DNA from: Zhengitettix transpicula
Lineage: Eukaryota > Arthropoda > Insecta > Orthoptera > Tetrigidae
Assembly (NCBI GenBank): GCA_037074705.1
Contig: CM073591.1
Coordinates: 132,873,032-132,937,031 of the forward strand
DNA length: 64,000 nucleotides
Direction of reading: 5' to 3'
Both the position numbers and the translations under genes were made by a program. Each line of letters begins with the position of its first letter. Within the stretch, counting starts at the first letter, position 1. Under the pieces are notes generated by a model. It was not told the origin of the DNA, did not search any database, and saw only the letters and a program-made list of their open reading frames with translations. Below, in pieces: positions 11,779-22,830 of this stretch.

Positions 11779-11816
11779 GAGAAAGAGAGAGAGAGGGGAG
11801 AGAGAGAGAGAGAGAA
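11779..11816. repeat. (AG)n microsatellite
   Basis: AG dinucleotides interrupted once by GGGG. Confidence 0.95.
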
Positions 11817-12411
11817 CCATTATAGTAGACGACTGAACAACAAAGCTAATAATATGTAAATGAATATGTCCAATCCCCAAAACGACTAATTTTCATATGA
11901 TTAATAGCTTCATCTCAGATATCATGATAATAAATATGAGGTGATCACTTTACGCAAAAATAAAGATCAGGGACATATTTCGTACAATTTAAAAGGAACA
12001 TGTGTGTGACTCAAATTGAAATTGAAATTTTTAATCTACAAAATCCAAGTAAGTGAATTATGCCCCATTTTTGTTTGTGGAAGGCGATCTAGTTATTTAA
12101 AAGTGGTCGATATAAATAATATCACATTATATATTTTCAAAACATAGCCTTTTTTTCATATATTACTATTTTATTTTTCCATATGCCGAAATTTATAGTC
12201 TTCTCTGTTACATGTCGGTTTCAAGCGCTCCCATAATAACTTTATTGATCATGATGTCATCTATCCAATGACCGCCTTTGGGGCCTCTTCTGTCAAGCAA
12301 AGTATATGACATGGATGTTCTGTGTGTGTTTAAATCATCATCATCGGAGAACCTATGGCTGTAGATTTTCCAGCAAATGGAAACAAAAGCTGTACAAGCT
12401 GTTATCTACAC

Positions 12412-12810
12412 TCGCAGGTGGAACCTTCCTAGAGGTGAGCTAAGTTGGGGGACTTTGAACTACATTGGAATAGTCGGCCAGCTGCCTCCTAAACTGGTCG
12501 AGGCACGGAGAAGGGAATGCTGCGTCCCCACAGCAAACTCCTCTTCCGCTATCGGAAGTGCGTGGGACAAGTACCCAATGCCCGACCTACCCGATGCAGG
12601 TTTTTCTAGGGTTTTCCCTGCATTTCTTTAGGCGAATGCCGGGTAGGATCCTTAAACCATAGCCCGGGGCCCTAGTAACCCTTGGCTACCTTCCTCCGCC
12701 CTTCCGCATCCCCCCTTTCAAATCCCTTTCCTATGCTATAAGAGGGGAGTTGCCACTATGTGGATTACCCTATACATAGCCTATCTACACCCAAAAAAAA
12801 GAAAAAAAAA
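12412..12810 (+). mobile_element. SINE-like repeat family A, copy 2
   Basis: Sense orientation. It contains CGGCCAGCTGCCTCCTAAAC, the AGCAAACTCCTCTTCC block, GTGGGACAAGTACC, GATGCAGGTTTTTCTAGGG and GCCGGGTAGGATCCTTAAA, then GGGGAGTTGCCACTATGTGG, and ends in an A-rich tail of two A runs (12793-12810). It is the first of three head-to-tail copies. An open frame at 12377-12631 runs through it. Confidence 0.8.
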
Positions 12811-13075
12811 CTACGGTTCCACAAGCCGAGTGGTCCGTTTTCCGGAATCACAGACCTTGGGCATGTGGTAATAGTTATCCGCTATTCCTAATGGATTAGT
12901 CGGCCAACTGCCACCTAAACTGGTCGAGGCACGGCAAGAGAATGCTTTGTTCCCGACAGTGGAAGGATATGGAACAAGCACCAAACTACCTGATGTGGGT
13001 TTTATAAAGAGTGTCCTTCATCAATTTTATGCGAATTGTCGGATAAAATCATTAAAACTACAGCTGGAGGATACT
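12811..13075 (+). mobile_element. SINE-like repeat family A, copy 3 (decayed)
   Basis: Starts directly after the A-tail of copy 2. It keeps GGTTCCACAAGCCGAG, CACAGACCTTGGGCATG, GTCGGCCAACTGCCACCTAA and CTGGTCGAGGCACGG, then degenerates (deletion in the GGGACAAGTACC region) and lacks the 3' quarter. Confidence 0.7.
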
Positions 13076-13108
13076 TTTTAACACATACTAAGTATAATCC
13101 ACCACAGC

Positions 13109-13590
13109 CTGCGAGGCTTTCTCGCAGGCGAACCTTTCTGGAGAGATGGAGAGGGCTACCTTTGGATATGCATTTTCCTCTCTCAGTTTTTGAACTAAGG
13201 TTCCCACAAGCCGAGGCACTTCGGCCTGTTTTGAGAGGTGTATGTTCCTGGGTCACAGATCTTGGACATACGGTAAGCGTTTCTATTCCCATTGGAACAG
13301 TCGGTCAACTGCTTCCTATACTGGTCGATGAACGGCGAAGGAAATGCTGTGTCCCCCCAGTAACCCCCTCTCCCGCCATTGGAAGAGCGTGCGACAAGTA
13401 CCGAATGACCTACCTACCTGATGCAGGTTTTCTAGGGGTTTGTCCTGCATCACTTTCAGGCGGATACCCTAGTTAACTCTTGTCTACCTTCCTCTACCAT
13501 TTCGCATTCCTTTCAAATACCTTCCTATGCTATAAGAGAGCAGTGGCTACTACTACAACCCCCTGCATAGCCTGTCTACACACACTTACT
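13109..13590 (+). mobile_element. SINE-like repeat family A, copy 4 (long)
   Basis: The third tandem copy, and one of the longest. It begins with GCGAGGCTTTCTCGCAGG, a small inverted repeat that appears to mark the 5' end of long copies, and continues through TTTTTGAACTAAGGTTCCCA, GAGGCACTTCGGCC, GTTTTGAGAGGTGTATGTTC and the rest of the family landmarks to TAGCCTGTCTACACACA. An open frame at 13036-13476 spans it but resembles no known protein. Confidence 0.8.
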
Positions 13591-15288
13591 CTTCAGTCAG
13601 CACATTGATCCATAGAATACTGAATTCAATTATCAAATAAATAAAATTTGATGAATGTGTGTATGTGTTTGTATTCCATATATTCTATTTTTGATGTGTC
13701 TTTATCAGTTCAGACTCTTAAAATAGTCCATTATCGAACTGAAAGGATCTATAACCTAGATACAATAATTAAATACACTAGAATTGTGTAGACGGTCAAA
13801 ATCGGCGTCAGCTCAACAAACTGATACATAAAGTTCCACGGTGACAACCACTTATTGGATGAAAATTAAACAGTATACTAACAAAGCTGGGCCTCAAATA
13901 TAGTCACATTTATCCACTCAAATAATACACGAATTCTCCATTGCACCAAAACATATTAGTGTTTATTAACTAGACGGCTTCCAGGATTTAAGATACCTAT
14001 TTTATTATTAAGAATTTGTGTCAATGGATTTTTCCAAAGCCGACTTTCTCGTGTTCTACGACATTTTATATAACAGGGAATAAGATTCGCCAAATGAATG
14101 GAGGTGGACCTCAACCTCGAAATCCATGTTCAATCCATATTCTGTTGCTCATATTTAAAACCCACTGTAGCCTCTATCAAACAACAAATGGTAATAGATA
14201 GGAACTTATGTGCAGTTCATGAAGTTGCTTAGGATCTATTATTCTGTCCATCTTAAGTATGTGTATCTACACAAAATCAACGTTCATACTTTTCTGGACA
14301 CTCAACCTGTAAGCCAAGTCATAGGCATACAGGTCGCGTCTGCAGAAAGTACTAACGCACACCAATAAATGTTACGGAAGTAACATGTCCGTTGAATTTC
14401 GTTCAAGTTACAATAAGTACGGGAAAAATTTGTGGGTACACAGAAACTTGAAACCAATAAATATTGGTCGTATACCAAAACGGAACGTTTTTTTTGGAAT
14501 ACCGTATTATTTGATACTAAATGAACTAACAATAAAGCATGATAATACAATGATATGACATATGTTTTATACGTAAGCATAGATATCAAAGATTATATTT
14601 GCTACCTTTTACGAGGAATTGAGTAACTTTGTGGCAGAAAAGGTCGCCTCACGTGTAAAGGTGCAGTGTTATAATGCAGTTCCTTCCAAGAAACGTATTC
14701 ACAAGTACGTAACTGTTACGAATGCTCTTACCAGAGTGATTTGCCGAGTCACTTGCTACCGCAAAACGCAACAAAGCTCTGTACTTGAGAACGCAGATAC
14801 TAAATAACAAAGAGACAACTGTGAAAATAAATTTAATATGCATTGTGGTGATTAGTTCAGAACTTTTTAAACTAGCTCAGAGGGGGAAAATGTTAAATAT
14901 TTCCATATTCTTTGAAAATACGTTATTACGTAACGAAATCCACGTAGTGGTCTGAGGTAGAGCCTCAATAAAAGAAAAGTAAATTAAATAATCGGATATA
15001 ACCTAGACAAATACATGGATTTGAAAGTTACGAAATGGGCATGTGAAAATAGTAACTGTGGTTACTCATCGAGTGAAAGACTTATTCTAAATCGATTCAC
15101 GCTATCTTGATTTGGACTTTCCCAGATTTACCGAAAATGGTTGAGGGTGAAGTCCTAATACAATGCTACTGCTATTTTCTATTTAATTATCTAAACTTTT
15201 ACAATATTTAAGAGAAATAAATCCTGAATGGCACAGTACAGGTATAGAAGTCGTCTAGTTTCTTAACTGATCAATAAATGTGCAGAAA
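13591..15288. other. No gene seen
   Basis: AT-rich. Small open frames at 14016-14843 overlap each other on both strands and resemble nothing known. Confidence 0.4.
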
Positions 15289-15768
15289 TGTATGAACACA
15301 GACTAATTTATTAGATATAATTTATTAAGGAGAAACATAAAATTCACAACTACTCGTTCTAAATCTAGTACTTTACCGCGTGTTCAAAGGTGTAATTAAT
15401 TCCCATAAATTGCCACATTATTTCATAAATAAATCTAAAATTGGGGTAGTATATATTCTACTAAAAAATTATATAAGATCAATTTGAGTTAACATTCATG
15501 GAGTAAGGTACCAATTTATGGAATTTATTGATGTCCTAAACTGAGGACGAAACATTGTGAATTTTATGTTTCTTGTTAATAAATTACTTTACTCCTTTGC
15601 TCTACAGCCCATTAAGGACCTTGGACAACCGAGACGACTGCCATATTGCATGACACAGTCTGGATTTAGGGGGGGGGGGGGGGGCAAGCGGTCAGTTTCA
15701 TTCCTCCCTCAGCCTTAACCTCAATGTTAATAAATTACATCTGACAAATTTGGCTGTATGCATACATT
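15289..15768. mobile_element. TIR element, family C copy 1 (with insertion)
   Basis: The left end (TATGAACACAGACTAATT, then AATTTATTAAGGAGAAACAT and AAAATTCACAA) is mirrored by TTGTGAATTTTATGTTTC and TTGTTAATAAATTAC at 15556-15592. A second right-end-like segment (TTAATAAATTACATCTGACA, AATTTGGCTGTATG) lies at 15727-15760. The stretch between, which includes a 16-G run, may be an insertion into the right terminus. No coding capacity. Confidence 0.6.
15669..15684. repeat. G16 homopolymer
   Basis: Sixteen consecutive G residues on the plus strand, able in principle to form G-quadruplex structure; also a likely place for assembly error. Confidence 0.9.
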
Positions 15769-16039
15769 TATTATTTTATTGAAGTCAATAATCAATTAAT
15801 AATACAAAACGTCTTCTCCACGTGTATTAATATACGTAATTAAATTAAAAATGTTTCCCTTTCTTTCGGTTCTCAACGTTAAGACATTAGATATTTCTGT
15901 AAGAAAAAAACATTATTGTAAATACTTTTGAAAATAATTAGTAACAGTCGTGTTAATAGTCGTTGAACATCTCAATTTTGCACAAAAGGGAAAATTTACC
16001 AAATACCAAAGATAACAAACAAACGGCTCTCAACCCGCT

Positions 16040-17050
16040 GTATGCACCCTGCAAGAAAACTAGTTTCAATGCAGAAAACAGAATATATATATTTCCCACA
16101 GAAAAAGGAAGCGCAATTTCCCACCATTAAAAGAAGGATGGAAAACACTGCCAACTGTAAACAGAGTAAAAATGTTGGGAATATACTTTGACACCAAGCA
16201 GTCATACGACATCCGCATCAACTACTTAGTTTCAGAAAGCAGGAAACAATTAAACATAATGAAATCGCTTTCTTGCAAAAACTAGAAGACTGATAAGGAA
16301 ATGTTACTGACAAAATATAGAGTCATAAATATTTCAAAAACCGATTATGGCCGTATTTTATATTCTACAAGCAAAAACTAACTACTGAAGAAACCAACCA
16401 CTAAGAATCGCCACAGGTTTCTTTCTCACCAGCCCGATTGGCAGTGTCCTAATTGAATCACAAGAAACATCTCTAGAACAAACTTATCACATAAATATGC
16501 AGTTAAAGCTAAAAGCGTTCACCAACCCATATTTATCAATAATGACATATAAGAAATATTCAGAATTCTGAATAGCGTTCTCAATTTATTCGACAGTCAA
16601 GAACCAAATCGATAAAGTAAACAAACGTATTCCTGATATGAGGCTGAACAGAATTGTGAATTCACACAACTAACGTACTCGAATAATACACCTCCTAAAG
16701 GCGTATTAGGCAATATAAATAAGTAGGGAAATTCTAAACCAGTGGAATAAAAATGGGAAAAAAATTAAAGCAGCCAAATACACAAATATATGAATGACTT
16801 CTACTCCTCATAATCCAACAGTAAACTGAATCGCAGAAAGGAAATCGTCTCCACAATAATTAGAATCGGGCATATTAACGTAGCCCAAATCCTCATCTTG
16901 AAAAAGAGCCCCATCACCAATAGGTGAAATTTTAAAGTTGGAACTGACAACAAACAACATTATCCAAGACTTCAAAAAATACGGACTCAGAAATATATCC
17001 TGAGAGAAAGCAAACTCAACAAAATCGCATAATCACCAACGTACCAAACA
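16040..17050 (+). pseudogene. Jockey-like LINE remnant, reverse transcriptase to C-terminus
   Basis: Despite many stops and shifts, the plus strand reads as the late part of a jockey-type Pol. In order: LPTVNRVKMLGIYFDTKQSY (about 16154-16213), matching the family's conserved xVKFLGxxFDxxLxW region; DIRINYLVSESRKQLNIMKS; KTDYGRILYSTSKN, matching the SKLDYGCxxY block; a decayed linker with KYAVKAKS; and near 16835 RKEIVSTIIRIGHINVAQ, matching the RxxxxxxRLRIGHTxLTHxxL motif before the C-terminal CCHC-like region. The last part is unreadable. It is clearly inactive. The same protein family recurs at 30.7 kb, but the degree of relatedness was not measured. Confidence 0.75.
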
Positions 17051-18479
17051 ATAATTATACAATTCATTAGAGTAATAAATTATTAATATGTATAATCTGG
17101 CCAATTACTAACAAAAATGTCATGTGAAAAAATCATAAAAAATTTCCTCTGCCAAATGAAAGACCTTCTGAAGTAAGAATATTAACAAACAGACATTTAT
17201 ATGTTATTAATTAACAATCTATTACATTGGTACTTACAATTAAACCTTAATAACCTATAATTTATGTAATTTTATAAAATTATGTATATTTTAATACGAC
17301 TAAAAATAAAAAAATAGTTGTTGAAAATCAATGCGAATTGTTCAATTAGTTGAAGAATGTATTGGTTATTAAATGAATATTTGGAGGAAGGCAAAATAAC
17401 CAACTATAATTTACATAAATACTAATGTTAAAAGTATATTGGCTTCTCATAAGCGTGCATAGAACGAGTATTCTAACATAGGCTTATGATTAATTATTCC
17501 AAAAATATATATTATATATATGATGAGGAACATTAATTCTGTCGTGTTAATGTAATAAATTGAAGACGCTGTTTCACAAATCTGGATGTGAACATTTTCT
17601 GTGTAATAAGACCTCACTTATAAATCTTTATTGATGGCTTTATTGAACAGTGGTGGACAATTTATTGCAGAATACAAATACAATACCTGCTCCACTCTTA
17701 ACGAAACTAACGTTCTGCACAAATTGATATTCTAAATAAGTAAAAACTTATCTGAATAATTTATTTTGTTTGTCGGAATGTATTTGCGATTTGATATCAT
17801 CGAATACGCAACTAATTATCACACTAACCAAAAACACACCATGCGATAAAATAATGTTTGACGAAGTCTGAATGCTCAATTCCTGTTTCTTTCGCTCATT
17901 ATATTCCTGACACCCTCAATCTTATCCCTGAACCGACGTATTTGCAAACGTCGCTAAGCCGTTCACACGTTCTTGACCTGTTCAGCCTATCTGCCTAATT
18001 TCATCTCCAATATCGTCAATTTAATTATTTTCGGCAAGCACGAAACTGTGTCAAAATTAATTGTAATTATGATCGAATTAAGGACTAACTTCCGATACTT
18101 ATCGGAATAATTGTGGTATTTTCTTGACTCTTATCTACGTTACTTTATTTCTGTTCGCCACTTCTGGGCACGTCAGCTAATAAAGAGAGAGGGAAATATG
18201 GCAACATAATTATTGTCGTGACCAATCAAAGGTAATTGCCCAGGAACTGTAAGGACAGACGATCTGAATTTGAATTTAGGATAAACGGATTGCAAATAAA
18301 GAAAGTTGTTGCAATGCAGCTCCAAAGAAAGTTGACAAGCAGGAAACAAAAACTAGGTACGCCCTTAAATTCAATAGTGCGCGGCTGTTGTTTCCGGGTT
18401 TCATTCGAATAATAATTCATTTTATGCTAATGCTCAAGCATTATATTTTCTTCTTAACTAACTATTTATCGTAGCATCA
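17051..18479. other. No gene seen
   Basis: AT-rich. A stretch at 17870-18160 reads in places like a LINE endonuclease but too weakly to call. Confidence 0.35.
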
Positions 18480-18660
18480 ACTGGTAAGATCATCAACGAT
18501 TTTCCACAATGCTGTATTTCACTTGGTCGGGAAACTATTTTGTTGGGGTTTCTCAGTATGGAAACGCACACTCGCAACATACATGTCCTTGTCGGGTTCG
18601 AACTCGGAACATCTGTGATGGGAGGCAGTGATGTTCACCACTATACATTAGGAGGTAGTC
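18480..18660 (-). mobile_element. tRNA-derived SINE, copy 2
   Basis: On the minus strand, from about 18652 downward, TATAGTGGTGAACATCACTG and CCTCCCATCACAGATG lead to CCGAGTTCGAACCCG (18593-18607). TATAGTGGT resembles the A-box/D-loop of tRNA-Gly and the latter block matches a B box. The acceptor-stem halves do not pair, so it is not a functional tRNA. It is followed by CGACAAGGACATG and a non-tRNA body (GAGAAACCCCAACAAAATAG, TTTCCCGACCAAGTGAAAT), as in a tRNA-headed SINE. The GACAAGGACAT junction is shared with the copy near 4.8 kb. Confidence 0.6.
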
Positions 18661-18952
18661 AAATAATTTTTTATTTGAGCGCAAGTTAATTTATTTCAAA
18701 TAAACCCATCAACTAACTAACTTTTAAAAACGTAAAAATATACTAAAATTATTTCTTACATTCTTTGACAATTTTTTCCCATGGTGCTTTTTGAATTACA
18801 TACATATTTATTATCATTGAAATAAGTAATACAGATAGAAACCATGAAACGAAAAAAATACTCTCAAAATGTCTCCAGAAAGAAAATTAAACCTTAATGC
18901 ACCAATAGACAAGAATGTTTGGAACAAAATGTTTAGTTTTGATACTTCAATT

Positions 18953-19125
18953 GGATAAATAAATATCCAAATCACAGACAAAAATAAGAGCTAGATGCGG
19001 TGCGTGTTTCACACGGCTCTTGCGTTTTTTTAATCACCTGACGAAATCAACAAGAATTGCAGAAAGGTAGAGTGGCATTTATTTAGCTCTTATTTTTGTC
19101 TATTATTTGTATATTTGTATTATTT
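18953..19125. mobile_element. TIR element, family B copy 2
   Basis: The left arm AAATCACAGACAAAAATAAG, followed by AGCT, is mirrored by AGCTCTTATTTTTGTCTATT on the right. The core AATCACCTGACGAAATCAAC, AAGAATTGCAGAAAG is a diverged form of the family core. Confidence 0.65.
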
Positions 19126-20567
19126 GTATAGTTATTTTATACAGACGTATTATATTTTCATTCACTACTTCTATTGATTCTATGTCAAATTCATTTCAAA
19201 GAAATTCCCAATCGCGGGAAAATTAACAGAATTTTTGTGGCCAATCCAGTCATTCGAAACCAGCCTTCAAACTTGGTACCTGAAGGCCTAATTTTCACGC
19301 GCAGAAGCACAGTAATTTCGTTTTTACCCGCGCAGCGTATTTATTGAAGGGTATCAATTTACAAAAAAATGTACGGAAAAATAAATTGTTTTTCTTCTTA
19401 AATAAGTGTGAGCCTCTAACCCTCCCGTCATTTTTTTTATTTTTTAAGTGTCCACTTAAAACTACAGGAGCAAGATTGTAATCACAACCCCTTCAGCTAG
19501 GCCAATACTATATGAATTCATTGCCTCGAAAATAGCCAATAACAGAATACATCTCTATAATTTATTCCAATTATCATTATTGAAGCAGATACTCTTAAAT
19601 TACTTTACTGAAGTTATTTATGTTTCCGTTCAGCAAATATTTATTTTCATTGCCATTAATACTTCAGAATTAAATTATTTTGTGATGCACGCGCCAGTGA
19701 CAGTTCGCAATTCGTTAGTGTAAAAATAGTAAGAAACGATAAGAAATAACGAATATGTTATTAAATCAAGACTAAAATTTTCATGAAACGGAATTTTATA
19801 TTCCTATCGGAAAATAGGAATGTGAGTTCGAAATATAACCAAAGTGTTGAGTATCGGTAGATTAAATTATTCTAAGTTTTGTGCTTATTAAGTAAATCTT
19901 ACATTTAGATCTAGAGATACTAAGAAGAGGCTGTAACTACTGACTTAAAATACCAAACCAAAAAAAAAACGAAAGGAACAAATATCTGTCAGTAAAGCTT
20001 ACTGAAAAAGACATAGTAAAAAAAAGTTAAGATCTGGGAGGACATGGTAGCTTCTTCCAAATGTACGGGAGAGAATAGAAGCAAACCATCTTATCCCGAC
20101 AAGAGTTCTAATGCACTTTCTGATACCTCTTTAAATAAAATAAAAAAGCCCCCTCCCTGGTGCATGTCAATGTATGCTGTAATGTACTATGATTGAAAAA
20201 GGTAAAACACTAAATCGGTAGAAATTGCGACCAATTTAATAAATACTTCTGGATCCAACACAATGGAAAGAGCTAGATATAAACAGAGAAATATAATGAC
20301 GAATATAACTGAACAAAAAAGTATAATTAATAAATGTATAAAAATAAGTATACAGTAATGTAAGTGTATGGTTTTCGAAACAGGTGCATATAACGCAGCA
20401 ATGTTAAAGATAAGAATAAAAATCTAGAAAAAAAAATACTCACAAATATGTGATATATATTTAGTAATGAAATAATAGGTTAGAACGTCATGTATAAAAA
20501 TATGTACAAAATTATTTTTTAATGCAGAATGTAATAAAGGACAAATTAAAATGTACGTTAAATTTGC

Positions 20568-20606
<39 letters not shown>

Positions 20607-22559
20607 CATGCTCAAATAATAACATTTATAACTATATTTAATGTAATATTTATAATATTCTATTAATGAGTATTGTTGGGCGTCAGTTAGAAAAAATAAA
20701 TGAAAATATTTTTTATTTCTGTGGTATTCAACGGTTCATCCATGTATCATCCGAGCCGGACTTTCGACTGACTTAATTTTTATACCTCAGCAAAAATAGA
20801 TCGAGTGAATTTTCAGAAGAACAGAGACAGCACGGGTGAAACAGGTCGAAGAGGTTATTGTGCAACTAGAGTTGACTGAGATCGGTTACGTCAGATATTT
20901 CTGACGTTACTGTTACTAAACGAAAGTGACAATATTCGAATTGAATGAACACGAGCAGTTCGTATTGCCTCAGTTTAATAAAAGTGTCAATACTAGGTTT
21001 TGATCCTAGTCACAGGTTTCCTTTTGCACGGGAATTTTTCTTGCCAAGACAGTTTACTGTGTACGAGCATCTCCGTTTAGGCCACATATTTTTCGAATGG
21101 GAGGAGCCAAGCAGTGCTGCACCCTCGACAGTATCCAGTGAGCAGTGTGGTCAGGCTGCCGTGTATAAATAATGACTTTAAAAAAAGCTGTAATACGACC
21201 TAACTATGCAATTCTATGTAAAATAATTTCATTAAAAACGTCATGCACAGATAAGATAGCTCTGTGTTTATAATTTTCAATAGTTACTATCACCCATAGT
21301 ACTTTGAGCAGAATTAATCTCATTTTGTACTCTCATAAACATATACATATTGTTGTATATTTAATCTAGTGGCGCCCAAAGAAATTGATTTATAATTCAG
21401 CTATTATTTTCAGTTTTTCTTTTGTTAATAAATAAATTGAAATTAAATTTTTAATAATAAAAATATTGATTGCAAATATTCTGTAAATTACATAAATGTA
21501 CGCAAGTCAGATGTTCGTTACATTGGCGAGTGCGGAACAGCTGAGAGAAATTTATAATTATTACTATAACATATATATATACGTAGAATATATATATATA
21601 TAATATCAAGTTGTCAAATAAGTACATATATCACTTAAAAATAATTGATGTAGTATGCTAGATAATAGAAACCCGCCTACACCTGACAAGGACGTTTACT
21701 CGCCATAATAATTGGGGCACCGATTTCGCTAAAATAACCAAATTTAGTGTGTAAGCTTAACATATAAACTTTAAAATGTATCTAAAAAATATATAAACTT
21801 TATAATTTAAACCAATTTACATATATTTACATAATATGTAGACTTAATATAACAAATAAGAAAACACAAATAAAATCAGGTAAAACATTATTGGAATACA
21901 AATATAATATATTGGTAAAAAGTGGTAGCACAGTCTGATAGAGTAATAAAAGAGATCAGACTAATTTTATAACTGAAATTGAAAATATATTCCACAGACT
22001 AAGCATTTCGCACAGATTATATATTTGAAACTACGTATTTTTAACTAGTGTGAAAAGTTCACAAACTATTTTAATTTATTTATCAATATTTATGAAACAC
22101 TTTTGGATTAGTTCAGTCAAGTGAGATTATATACACACCGTTAAAAAAGGAAAATCTAAAGAGTAGGAATAAGAGAAATATTAATACACAACTCAAAATT
22201 GCGACCTTTAATAATGGGTTGGCTAAGTTTAAATGATTATTCAGACTCATATGCTACTTTTTTTAATACCCTCTATCAATCGTTTGCGTGTTTTCCACAG
22301 GACGTCAAAAGTGTGTGGTCAGTTATGACTAGGAATGGGACCTTGAATTTTTTAGACGGTTTTCTTTGTGGTTTTCAGAGACACTACTAAACATCGGATA
22401 GTGTAGGTGAAAGGCAGAGGAGGAGGATTACTCGTCGATAGAATTCTTGGAAACTCCCTTGCCGCAAGTTTTTCGAGGTTGCATTTCCACAATTTAGTTT
22501 GCAAGAATATGTGCTCGGTCAACTTTTATGATTGATAATAACACTGCCTGGAAATATAG
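19126..22559. other. No gene seen
   Basis: AT-rich with low-complexity runs. Open frames at 20945-21172 and 22199-22390 have no recognisable domains. The frame at 20424-20615 is created by an AT microsatellite. Confidence 0.4.
20574..20604. repeat. (TA)n microsatellite
   Basis: Uninterrupted TA dinucleotides. Confidence 0.95.
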
Positions 22560-22830
22560 TCAAACCGTAGCTAAGTGACATGGACGTAGAATAACCGTCA
22601 ACTGTCGCCGAAGCGTCTGTCAGTTCAGTGCACGCGAGCTTCAGAAATATCTGTCGAGATACCAGCAACCATCTCATTTCCGGTCGTTATCGGCCATTTT
22701 ATATTCATATTACGCTCATCGCTTCTGACGGCGCAATTTTATTACGGCTTGATGGGGAAACATTTCTTTTTATAGTTTAAAAGGCGAAGCGGCTATTGCG
22801 TTTCGGAAAAGAGACTCATTCCGAATAGAG
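22560..22830. promoter_or_regulatory. GC-richer island, candidate cis-regulatory element
   Basis: A repeat-free block containing CAACTGTCGCCGAAGCG, GGTCGTTATCGGCCATTTTA and GCAATTTTATTACGGCTTGA. TTTTATTAC resembles an Abd-B-class Hox site and TTATCGG a GATA-class site. No frame of interest. Confidence 0.22.

Noticed and set aside
17870..18160. Plus-strand stretch reading IPDTLNLIPEP and SHVLDLF
   Set aside because: Slight resemblance to a LINE endonuclease (LDLF motif), but spacing does not fit and frames break; too weak.
18594..18652. Functional tRNA gene
   Set aside because: A-box- and B-box-like segments are present, but the acceptor and anticodon stems do not pair; best explained as a SINE head.
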